NCBI GenBank assembly: GCA_964017155.1
Contig: OZ024862.1
Location: 42,285,807 to 42,349,806 of the forward strand
DNA: 64,000 bases
Direction of reading: 5' to 3'
Source of the DNA: Oasisia sp. SBJ-2009
Taxonomy: Eukaryota; Annelida; Polychaeta; Sabellida; Siboglinidae
The notes under the pieces were generated by a model. That model ran no database searches, had not been told where the DNA came from, and was given only the letters and a program-made list of their open reading frames with translations. Of the stretch, positions 22,011 to 40,300 are shown piece by piece (within the stretch, counting starts at the first letter, position 1; the number at the start of each line of letters is the position of its first letter). The translations under genes were made by a program, and so were the position numbers.

Positions 22011-22350
22011 TGTATTGACATGCTGTGAAGACTTGATATTGCTTGGTGAAGAATTTAATTAATCATATCAAATGATGACTGTGATAATTATAACTAATGA
22101 CTATAATTTGTAATCTGTGCATGGTAGTCTATGTTAGACTGTGTGCACTGTAATTTACGGGTTTAGGTTAATAAAGGCGTTATAATCATTATCTGTGTCG
22201 TATGCAGACCTGTGTGTGTGTGTGCGTGCGTGTGTGTGTGTGCGTGCGTGCGTGCGTGTGTGCGTGTGAGAGAGTGAGACACTGTGTGTGACACTGTATG
22301 TGACACTGTGTGTGTGTGCGTGCGTGTGTGTGCGCGCACGCGCGTGTGTG
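21945..22350. repeat. (TGCG)n and (TG)n microsatellites
   Basis: (TGCG)n at 21945-22012 and mixed TG/CG tracts at about 22208-22350. Alternating purine-pyrimidine sequence could adopt Z-DNA. Confidence 0.93.
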
Positions 22351-22621
22351 TGTTATGTAGTAGAAGTAGATTTTAATAGTAAGATTACCTTTTATGCATG
22401 AACATTGATTCAGCTCTTAAGAAAAAGTGTACTCTCGGGGGCGCACCCAGGGAGGTTTCTCATTGCCCGGGAACCCCCAAAATACCGTACTAGTTAGCAA
22501 CGTAGATTATGTAAGACGCGAGACATCAATTTCACTGTGATTCCCGTTTAGAAACCCCGACGTCAATTATACCCTGGTTTATTGTGGGTGGCCTAAGCAA
22601 GGTTACACTGCTCTGCTCTCA

Positions 22622-22949
22622 TACCTGTCAACATTTGAACATTTCCAAGGGGGATTTTGCGCGCGAGCTGTTACGCCAACCACAAACGGGTCAACGCGAC
22701 CTTTGCGGACGCATACTTGGAATAGTAATATAGCCCATGAAATTACGAATGAAACAACAAGAGAAAAAATCCATGATTTAATTAGCACATCACAACATTT
22801 AAACCAAACAACCTGCAAATAAATCCATTTGGAGGGAGATTTTTTTATTAAATCGGGAGAAACTGCTTAAATAGAAAACCCGGTCGGAAGATCGGTAGAC
22901 ATATCTAAAGTCGGGAGACTCCCGACCAAATCGGTAGACTTGACAGGTA
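22622..22949. mobile_element. MITE with TACCTGTCAA ends
   Basis: Left TACCTGTCAA and right TTGACAGGTA are inverted ends 328 bp apart. The right part holds the palindromic word GTCGGGAGACTCCCGAC. Ends of this kind are common in hAT-type short elements. The target duplication is not clean (TGCTCTCA against TGTACTCT). Confidence 0.6.
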
Positions 22950-23402
22950 TGTACTCTTCCAATACAGTTTAACAGGTCAATTATATGGACTTTATGCAGT
23001 CATTGACATATCCATTACGTGACCAGTTGTTTAGCAAAACATCCGACAAGCTATGAAAAGGCTACCAAACACATTAGTTTAGTTGTGTATTTTTCTGAAA
23101 TTTTGGTTTCAACAGATTTTCTTTATCTTAAACTTACCTCAAGCTAAAGACCAGTGAATAGTTGCCCAACATTGACACAAATATATCGGAAAAGGTCTCA
23201 CGCATAATTTTGATTGTGAACCCCGACGAAATCGGATGGTACGTAATTGCTAATCGTAAAAATCGAGGGATCGTTGTAAGTTATGAACTGTCCCCACGAA
23301 TATCCCATGGACATACAAATTCGTGAATATCCGACCTTGCTAGTTTACACTTAGGACTCGTTACACTTAATCGCAAGGTGTCGACACCATCGTTATCCCG
23401 CG

Positions 23403-23596
23403 ATGCAGGGTAGTGGTGTTGAGATAAAAAAGAGAAAACTTAGTTTAAAGAATGTAAAGACAAACAAAAATGGTTCTGTCGAAAACATAGATGTCCATTT
23501 CAAATCCAGTATACCGGTTCCCAAATCAGATCTGATTAAGATAGATACGGTTGACTTAACTGCAGAAGATGTTCACGAAAAGTTGAGCGATAAAAG
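23403..23596 (+). CDS. FAAP20: FAAP20-like exon 1
   Basis: ATG at 23403; donor GTAGTA. A Lys-rich N-terminus (EIKKRKLSLKNVK) could serve nuclear import. An in-frame stop follows right after the donor. Confidence 0.7.
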
Positions 23597-26500
23597 GTAG
23601 TACTACGTCTACGTCTACGAATATTTAGCTTAGCGGCCAAGCTTAGCTTTTCGTTATGCAATATGTGTATGGAAAATATTGGAGATCCGTTTATTTATAT
23701 TATTGATAATAAGGTATGTTTCATTCCGACGTTCTTGATATGTGTGGTTGAACCAGCTAGACTACACCTCGGCTTCAGCCTTGGGCCCGCCCCCCGAGGC
23801 GAAGGCCAGGCTTGTGAGTGATGTTACTCTAGGTCACTCTGTCGTCTCACGAATAACACAAGAAGACGACTTGGTGCTAGGATCAACCTCGTTTGAAGCA
23901 TTTAAATAAATGTTAAGAAAACGCCTGTTTTCCCTGAATATGTTGTGGGCTAATGACCCGCTAATCATATATCCAGACTCCAGCCCCTCTATTTAACTAT
24001 TACTCTAATTGGGGAGTTCAGCCAAGGCCCAAGCGACCCCGTTTCGCTTGGGCAAAATGAAATGTTAAAATGCTATTGAGAATGTTCCTTTCAATAACAT
24101 TACCATCAACTAAATAATTAACATTTGTTGCATTTATAATCAATATTAAATCAAAATTATCATTGATAAATATTTATTTAGTTACAGTTCTAAACACTTT
24201 AATATTTTAAACACTTTAAAGTTAACATTTCGTGACATGGCAGTTGTTTTAATGTAATTTTCATACTTTTTTCAGTCAAGAAGATGCCGATGTTTCAATA
24301 GTTACAAATGCTGGACTTCTAAAAATCCGAGCACTCATTGAACAGTTCCGAGATGAAATTCCTCAGCCTTTGTGTCCTCTGCCAGCATACAAGGTAACCA
24401 TGTCTGTTGATCATGATGTTGTACTGGAACACTTGAGATACCGGTACAACTCTTTCTGTGGTCAGTCACTTCTTCTGACCGTTGACCTCTGATTGTCCAG
24501 TTGGAAAGGCATATAAGAAAACTGTGTTAGTTATTTAGAGCTAGCCTAATATTTACTTCTTAAATGTGTATATTGAGTGAGCAGCCATCCCCCAGATGGC
24601 ACCACTGGGTTACGTTCAGTTTACTGAGACATTATTTGATTAGTAATGCATGTGCAATAGATCAATGCAATCATGCTTTCTACTCAATGTATAACAACAT
24701 AACCATAGCAGAAGATTGCAGCTATTATTGACAAAATATATATAAAAGAAATAAGCTTTAGTTGATTAAATGTTTCCAAAGTGGCATGGATTGTCTCGAC
24801 CAGTGTAGTACCAGTGCAGAGGCAGTTGCATGTCCTACGAATACTCACAGATTCTCTGTCATTGCACTGATAATTTGTGTCAAAACAATTGACCCTGTGT
24901 CATTTCTATGTAGAATGGTAGACCTGATAAATGATCCCCATATCATTGCTGACATTGCATATAGACAAATGTGGACCAAAAAGTTATATTCTATCTTACC
25001 ACTGTATGTCCAATGTATGATCCGTATCGTTTTAGGGACCGCCACGAGTCACTACAACAGCCACGACACGAGCAACAGAGACCACACCAACCCACCTCTC
25101 ACCTCTTCCACATCTCTGTCTCTCCACACTGAGAATGAGGAACCTTATCTCAGCGGCCAGGCAGGACATGATGGAGACGGCCGCAGTGTGTGTCAATGTC
25201 ACTAGTGACGAGGACACAAGGACATCAAGACACAGTGACGTTACTGAGCTGTCCAGCAAGGACACAAACACATCACTGCCAGGACACTGGTGTATTGACA
25301 AACTGCCCATCAGTGACACAAACACGTCTGTCAATGAGACAGCTGGCTTTTCAAAATATGTGATTCCTGATTCTGTCAACCACAGGGCAACACACCCAGG
25401 GACCAACAAGGCTGCAAGTGTACACACATTTACACCATACAGAGCAGATGTCACCAAGCCAAGTACCAGTCAGATTGGCGAATCTCATAGCTACAGAATG
25501 ACAGGCACAAACTACCCCAAGGCAAACAAACCATTTACAGTAAATCGTAACTCACAGAAGCTGTGTGAGGAGGGAGACATACAAGAGGCTGTGGTAAGGA
25601 CAAACATTGACACAACAGTGAGAACTCACACAAGCAATAAGACACTAAAGAGACCAGCGGAGAAAAGAACGAGAGACCCAGCGGAGGAGTGTAGTGGTAA
25701 CTTTGGTGGAGCAAGTAAGAGTTGTGCTGACTCAGCAGGTGGCACTCAGGAAGACTTACTCACAAACTGTCCGCTGTGTTCAGAAGAGTTTCTACGAGGG
25801 TGAGTACAGTATAGTCTTTGGACAGGGAGTGTTGTTAGCTTGAATGCTACGTAAAGGCTGTCTAACACTAACTGACAACTCCATCGCAGTCTTGAACACT
25901 ACTCATTATATTACATACATTCATTACAGTATTCATTATATTACATTCATTACAGTATTCATTATATTACAGTCATTACAGTACTTGTTACATATGATCA
26001 TTATTGTAGTTGTTTCCATCAAATCCACATAGAAGAGGTTAGCAGGGGATCGAAACATCTTGGAATCCAGCCATCTGTCATCATAATGCATGCATCAAAT
26101 GGTGAAGAATGCCATAAAATGGCACACCACTGTTTCTTGTTTGAATAACTTTGAAATCAACAGACTAAAAACTACAGGCCGTGTCACCAAAAAACCTGAG
26201 AGAAGGAGGATTATAACTTTTAATATAAAATCCAGCCTCACTCTATTTTGGTAATAAGTATCCTCAGTTGAAAGTTGTGGTTGGTGTGTGTACATGTGAA
26301 TTGACTACAAATGAAACATACTCCTTGGAAAGGAGTGTCATTTTTATTTATTGATACTTCTCAATATGAAAAATTGTTACATCAACTGTATGTGACCCAC
26401 CAGTCCACGATAATTTGCTTCTCACAGATTCACTACAAACTCTTGGGCAAAAACACTACTACTACTAAGTCTTTTAATGAGTTTCAATCACAAAACAATC

Positions 26501-26903
26501 CAGAATCAATTAACCCTTCATTTGTTAGTCACTAAAGTTTTCTTTTGAGAATACAACTGAGGAAGCACGTGGAGTAACAAGAAATGTCTCAAAGCCAGAC
26601 TTTTTTGTATTTTTTCCATTCATTTTTCCATTTTTGAAAATAATGGAATCATGAATAGAAGTATATTTCCTTGCTGAATGTACTCTGATCGAATATGCAT
26701 TTAAAAAACAGCATGTGTCTTTTTTCGAGAAGCATATTATTTTGTAACAATTGGTCATTCAGCTATTAAAGTTGCATGTATGATATTGCTTTGTCTAGAG
26801 TTCAGCATTAGCTGTGTGGTGTATTTACAGAATGGACCAGATGGCCATTGACCATCACATCGCACAGTGTGTCGCTGCCGCCGATGAGGAGACGACCTGG
26901 TGA
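23403..26903 (+). CDS. FAAP20: FAAP20-like protein, C-terminal UBZ4 finger, 382 residues
   Basis: Exons 23403-23596, 24276-24393, 25036-25799 and 26831-26903 join in phase to 383 codons with stop. In vertebrates FAAP20 binds FANCA, stabilises the Fanconi anaemia core complex and reads ubiquitin at damaged DNA in the nucleus. The call rests on the last 34 residues: CPLCSEEF at 349-356, then MAIDHHIAQC to 372, with the same spacing as the human zinc finger, and a tail of ten residues ending TTW, matching the human DVTW end whose Trp contacts ubiquitin. Residues 80-104 (LLKIRALIEQFRDEIPQPLC) recall the human FANCA-binding stretch. The middle (105-348) is polar, Ser/Thr-rich and probably disordered; this makes it twice the human length. 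Adjacency of FAAP20 and PRKCZ in human supports the call. Another UBZ4 protein is the main alternative. Confidence 0.78.
24027..24053. repeat. Short perfect hairpin in FAAP20-like intron
   Basis: GCCCAAGCGA pairs with TCGCTTGGGC across a 7-base loop, in a GC-rich patch (23760-24060) unlike the AT-rich surroundings. It may be part of an old mobile element. Confidence 0.5.
24276..24393 (+). CDS. FAAP20: FAAP20-like exon 2
   Basis: Acceptor ACTTTTTTCAG, donor GTAACC. It encodes SQEDADVSIVTNAGLLKIRA then LIEQFRDEIPQPLCPLPAYK, a predicted helix followed by a Pro-rich turn. Confidence 0.75.
25036..25799 (+). CDS. FAAP20: FAAP20-like exon 3
   Basis: Acceptor CGTTTTAG, donor GTGAGT. It opens GPPRVTTTATT in frame with exon 2. 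A long polar linker ends in the first zinc pair CPLC. Confidence 0.78.
26831..26903 (+). CDS. FAAP20: FAAP20-like exon 4
   Basis: Acceptor TATTTACAG. It encodes MDQMAIDHHIAQCVAAADEE then TTW and a TGA at 26901-26903. It holds the His/Cys half of the UBZ4 finger. Confidence 0.8.
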
Positions 26904-27824
26904 CCCACAGACAAAGGTCAAGACAATCCACGAAACTGCAAATGCATTCAGAATGCTCCATACACATTCCTAAAGTAGATTTGTTTGATCGTGTGATAGA
27001 TCTAAAGACCCACCTATTAATTGTGTTCAGTATTAAACCGAGATATACATTTTCCACAGTGGTTGGTCAATTGATCACAGATATGTACAATAGTCCTGAG
27101 GTGCTGTCCTCATATTTGAGTAGGAAATTGCCTTCTTTTAAGTTCAGACGTTTTTGGTTCTACTCCTGATTTCTTTGCGCCACTTTGCTCTCTCATACAT
27201 TGATGTCAAGATTCGGGAACATTATTGCTTTCTAAAATGTGTAAATCCTTTCTGAATCCTTGTTAACTCTAATGGAGCTTTTGACATCTCTCAAAGCTTT
27301 CATCAGCATTGAACTGATTCACTTCCTGGTTGTTAAATGATGTAGCTGGCATTCATCTCATGACCGCATTGCCAAGAAAATCATGAGAAGATGACAGGGG
27401 TCCTTGTTGCTGGCAGATGCCTCATGGATTTAAGCTGCTCCACTGATTAACTTCGCCAGATGTTGTTTTACCTTGCGAGCAAATTTATTCATTTTCTAAT
27501 AATAATTGTTTGAAACAATTCCACATTTTCTGTTACAAATGCACAAGATGGCATGAAATTAATTTGTTAAAAACAAGTCATCCCTCCATCTGTCAGACCC
27601 ACATCTGTGTTCTAGTGCCTATTCATTCTTCGAGATGTCATTTGAACATGTCAACACATCTATGGTATAATACGTCAAGAGACAATAAAACGTCAGATAT
27701 CCTACTAACATCAATACCTAACACTGTGATTCTGCCTTGTAGGCAGGTCAAACAGAACTATCCGTATCATTGAAGTCCCCATTCATTAAGATGATTTCAA
27801 TATGCTGTGATAAGTGCAGACAAC

Positions 27825-27830
27825 AATAAA
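27825..27830 (+). terminator. Candidate poly(A) signal of the FAAP20-like gene
   Basis: AATAAA 0.9 kb after the stop; another at 27684-27689. It faces the minus-strand signal at 27873-27878. Confidence 0.4.
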
Positions 27831-27872
27831 AATGATGACGACAAATGTTGTTGTTTATCACATAAAAAATAG

Positions 27873-27878
27873 TTTATT
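27873..27878 (-). terminator. SRM: Candidate poly(A) signal of spermidine synthase
   Basis: TTTATT on the plus strand, AATAAA on the minus, about 350 bp after the minus-strand stop codon. It is convergent with the FAAP20-like signal. Confidence 0.5.
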
Positions 27879-28224
27879 AAATAAAGATACAGCATTCTAC
27901 ATCGATATATTGTGAACTTCTGCACCAATTTCTACACAGGGTTTTTAAAGATGTGATGACTTCAACTAACAACTGTGAATATTCAACAAGTTTCACATAT
28001 GATTGGGAGCCAATGAAACAAGTGCTAACCACGTAGCTTTTAGTTACACTACTGAGTGAATCATTGTACATAATAAACATTGTCTCAACCCACAAAACTT
28101 AAAATACTTCAACTCGGTGATTTGGTTCCACGATCAGTATCACAACAACCTGACAAAGCAGAGTTCTGACAACTGTCATCAGGTCCTCTGGCTTTCTGTC
28201 TTGTTCTCTTCTAATGTGTGTTTT

Positions 28225-35454
<7,230 letters not shown>

Positions 35455-35601
35455 CTTGCTTTGTGATAAGCTAGCTAGATCGTCAGCGCAGTCACCCTGT
35501 CTCCGACACCACAGCTCTCTTGTCACTGCAGCGCATCCTCGGAGTGTCAACGTCGCGGCATGTCTAGCGACCTCTAGTGAATGTACATACACTTGTCGCA
35601 T

Positions 35602-36434
35602 TTATATCCGTTTGGCGGCGCCACCATATTCTGATTCTGAATGGTTGTAGTGCAAAATCCCTACTGGGGCATCACGCACTAGTTAATTAATATGCCTGCG
35701 TGTCCGCGCGTATGGTCTCGTGTTACTGTTACTATTAGTCATGGCCGGGGTAGTACGATAGAACGAAGTGTGACTGGTATCATGGCAGACAAGGGTGGTA
35801 TCATAAAATATAAGACAAATGTTTATATCATAAGAGAATGGGTGCTCACATAAAAGAATAATAAAAGCAGTGCCAGTGGTTACATATAAAAGAAGGGACG
35901 TTCTCATAAATGCAGTGTGGTCTCATAAAAAGGGGTGGTATCATAAAAAGAAACATAGTCTCCCCACCATTGCCCACCTCAAACAGTATTTAGCAGTTTC
36001 TACTTCTCCTGCACTATATGTTGACAACCAACCCACCATCCATTCACATGTAGTACAACATATTTTATAAGGAATTTTGTGCACAGATATGAACACCCCT
36101 TAAGTTATCACTCCTGGTTCTTTTGATATACCCAAGATGTTCTACACTCTACTTGCTGTTCATTACAACTTCACTTCAGCTTCTCCTAGTCCATACAATG
36201 TATAACCGTGTAATCATCAATAATATCAATATGTTCTTTATCAAGATAATTCCACTAGTCTACCTATAGGTGTCTTTGTGGACACAGGAATATGAAGTAA
36301 ACAGAACCTTACAGGTGTACGTGAACTTTAGTGATCTCATGGGACCACCCCTTAGAGGTGTGTGAACTTAGTTAACCTTAACCTTAAAGGTGTCTGTCAG
36401 TGATAAACAACTCACCAGAAACAAATCAGATAGA
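35602..36434. other. Spacer between SRM 5' end and CAPZB 3' end
   Basis: Holds the presumed SRM promoter and a run of decayed ATCATAAAA words at about 35795-35955. No gene recognised. Confidence 0.5.
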
Positions 36435-36440
36435 TTTATT
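36435..36440 (-). terminator. CAPZB: Candidate poly(A) signal of CAPZB
   Basis: TTTATT on plus, AATAAA on minus, 0.8 kb after the CAPZB stop codon. Confidence 0.4.
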
Positions 36441-37220
36441 GGCATTACATAGAGGAATACGCTTTTGTTTTTATGTATATAATATTGGTCAACTTGTGAG
36501 AACAGTATGCCTATCATACAAACGGCACACGCCGATTAGCATATACTCTGTTAATAATTGGCTTACGCACTAAATACATTGAGAATCAGCACTATCATTG
36601 GCTACAATAATGCAGGCTTGTCACCCGCCAAATAATTATATGTATAGTAGAAACATACATGAAATACGCTTGGCCACTGAAGCATCTGTCACGTGACCAA
36701 CCTTAGTGACCTTTAAATATTTTCTGCACTCCAGCTAAACTTTGTCATCATGCAACCAACATGAAGACATTATCAGTCTCCGTACCTTCTACATTCTCGT
36801 GTACACTATAGCCTTCGTTCTCACCCAAATCTACACCACGCTGAAACAACTGTTAGTTCAATGGCATTATGTTGAAACATTCAACTAACAAACACTGCTA
36901 AAAAAATCCACAATCTGCACCGAGTTTAAACCGACACAGATGTGTAATCCATCTTTCGACTGCCGTTCCGTTTCCGCTGATAAGAAAGAATACAAATATA
37001 CATCGGTGGGCCGCTGCAGAGCAATGGCGTTGATACCCGACACAAAAGCCAATCAAAAACCCATCACACACGGTACTTTTGATTCCATGTTTAACGATCG
37101 AACCCGAAGCGAATCCGCCTACGTATCGCTTCGCACTGGGGCCCCGAGTCTTAAAGTAGAATGTAAGATAGTGTCTAGTGCCTACGCAACTGCAATCGGT
37201 ACACCAGGTGGCAGCACTGT

Positions 37221-37394
37221 TTAGTTTGTCGGCTGGGTGGAGCGTCCCCGTAGTGCCTGCGCTAGGTCGTTCTGCAGATTTTCCCGCTGTTTCAGGTATG
37301 ACAGCTGCATGGTCGATCGCAGGCCGTTAACCACGTCTTTCGTTTTGCCGAAGTAGATCTCGTTCAACGTATTCCTAATTTTGTTCTCCATATC
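37221..37394 (-). CDS. CAPZB: CAPZB exon 8, C-terminal
   Basis: [40 protein letters not shown], then [17 protein letters not shown] and TAA. The [10 protein letters not shown] block is a hallmark of the subunit. Confidence 0.95.
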   Translation of the reverse strand, partial: DMENKIRNTLNEIYFGKTKDVVNGLRSTMQLSYLKQRENLQNDLAQALRGRSTQPTN

Positions 37395-40300
37395 CTGCAA
37401 ACGGTAGCAATACAGTTTCCAAGTTTGTTAATCTACACCACATCCATATCATATGTAATCACCAACGTCATCCATATCATAAATAATTACAACAGTGCAA
37501 CAATGTTCCAATGTGGGATTTAATTTAAATAAAATATTAATAAAAGTTTTTAATTCACAATAATGTTTATTTTATTTACAATCAATACTAATGTCCTGTT
37601 AAAAATAACTTTAAAATGGTTCACCCAAATATGTGTGATGACAATAAATATACCAAACAGACTTACCTGATGTTTGCCTTAAAATTAGCACTATACTAAT
37701 ATCCATTTACAATATTATCATTTAATAGGTAAAACTTAAAATTAAGAAAAAATTACACTTATAACTTAAATTTCCCAGAAAATGTTTGATATAATTTGTC
37801 ATCATCATGCTGATATACCCATAAAAAGAAAATGTATGGCATTACAAGCTGCAAGTTTAGCATATTTTTTTGTTTTAATCAGCAATTACATCACTGTGAT
37901 AGACACACTGATTATTGAGACTGCTCCCAGGAGTACTGAATTAATGGCTACAGTACTTCGCGACTTGCCTAAGTCAAAATCAACATTATGTATGTGACAA
38001 TACCTTGTAACTAATGTTGATAAATATACATGTATAAGCATTAGATTACTAAGGCAGCAGGGCACCTAGTCGATAATATATTCTTGGTAAATAATATATT
38101 CCTGCACATAGTTCTTGTTTAAGCAACTTTACTGTATGATTTTATCATAAAGAAAAATGCTCGGAAGTAAAAATGTCAACAAAATATGACAGAATGTTTG
38201 ACAAGATGTTATCTATATTTGGGTTAATTACAAGTGTATTATCCACAAACCTCAATCATCCTGCCCATGTTGGCAATGTGTGGACTTGAATCGCTTACTG
38301 GTGCGTCACTCTCAACCTAAACATATATCAACAGGGATTAGCAGGGGAGAATAAAATGTAGTCTTCATCACCCTCACAGCCACAGGTGGTGACTATACAG
38401 ACACTGGCAGATCTCCTATGCATTCTATGGAATTTTGCTAAATCAAATTCCTAACTGATGTCACATGTGAGCACAGAGCCGATGCCTGTCTGACCTATGC
38501 TCCAATTTCAGGACAACACCCTCGAGTTCTGTGAATCCCAAAATTTTATTTTTATAAATATATATAGATCATACATATATTGCCATTGCAAGTTTATTTC
38601 AAATAAATTCAGAGCCCGATAAGATAAATCAATAATTTTTTTTTTCTCTCATTCAATGGTGGACAGTCGAAATGGCTGCCTACAAAACTGTTTCTCATAT
38701 TAAACAGCATAATTGAAATATAGACTTTGTGAGAACACTGCAGAAGAAAAGAGAAAACACTAAGCACAGTGAGTATATGTGGAAGGTTGTTGTACCTGAC
38801 GTGTCAGCGACCCGCCCAGGTTCATTGTTCCCGACCCCTCCTTGTTTGTCTGCAGCCACAGCATGGCTGTGGACGTCAGCTTGTAGTGGGCACTGCGACC
38901 ACTCGACTTCTCCTGGTAGCACAACGTCAAACAGTCAACACACAGTCTAATGACAATCGGACTAACATACATACAAATGTGTGTAGGAATGTGTGGATGT
39001 CATAGCTTTATGCAGAGACCCGTCCACCCAGGTAGAAATATCACTGGACAGGTACAAAAATTAAGGAATAAGTGTATGAATGTGTGTATGAAAATGTGCA
39101 TGTGAAACTGTGTACAAATGTACGTCAATATATTTATGTATGTCTATGCATATATATTATGCATATATATATATGTGGGTTTGCAAGTGATTTCCTCCTA
39201 AATGTGTTCCACCTGTGGACCAAACTTTCAGTGGATCTGTTACAGCCATTCAGAAGAAAGTAACATCTTCATTATATTGAAATTCATTGTTGTTACAACA
39301 AACAGTTTTGACACCACTGCATAGGTACTTTTATTATCTACAACATACGTACAATATACAATTGCAAGAATTTTATAATAAAGGCGCTACTGGAAAAAAC
39401 TGGCGCTAGCAATTTTTTTTTTAATCTAGGTCAAATATCTGAGGAGGCACAGGCTTCACATTAAAATCGACACTGCTAACAAAAGACCCCTCGATACCGA
39501 TATTACAATAAGCTATGCGTAGCACTCACCAGCGGCGATGACACCACAAGTTTTACGCGAGTTTGTTTTGTGAAGTTTATTTGTTTAAGTAATGTTAGTG
39601 ATTTTATTTTATAACCTAATGCGTATGTATACATATACATATAAGATATGTGACGAATAGTTTGGTGCGACTGTAGTCTTTTTCATAGTTAAGCCAGAAA
39701 GTAAAAGATCGTCTGGGACCGATTTTGTGGCGGAGAACATGAAAAAGAATATTCTAACGATATTTATTTATATAACTGTAGCTGCAAATTTTCGAATAGC
39801 CGGAAAACGTTACAATATTCGAAATTTTGAATTGAATATTCATCCCATCCTTAATCACACTATGTGTGCAATCATTAATCAACTTTTTATGCATCATTTA
39901 ACCAGGTTTTTTTAATAGCAACAAACTGCTTCAATGAAGCCGTGTTGGTGTCCCGGTGTCCCCTTACCTGTACTTCTATGACGTGTATGGAGTCCCAACA
40001 CCCGCGAATCTTCTTGGATCCATCACCTGCCTTCTTTATTAAAATGACACCTGCAAAGCCATGGTCAAGGTCCCACAGGTAGACTGAGGAAACACCACCT
40101 TCAAAATACCTGCAATCACCATAAGAGACATTAAGGTGAGGTGACAGCATCCACTAGGGCGTGTAAGTCTCGCGCGCAAAAACGAGGCTGGGGGCAGGAG
40201 GTCCATATTCTCCATGTTAACGTATAGGACTTCGTTTTGTTTTTGGTTGTAATATATTCGAACGGTTCCAGTCTAACTATTTCAGTTATACTGTCCGAAG

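Noticed and set aside
35602..35650. Upstream start of spermidine synthase at 35601
   Set aside because: In frame, but family members begin a few residues before GWF; the 49 extra residues show no resemblance, so it is kept only as an alternative.
36940..37224. 94-codon plus-strand frame
   Set aside because: Antisense to the CAPZB last exon and 3' UTR, no family resemblance, no splice-supported extension.
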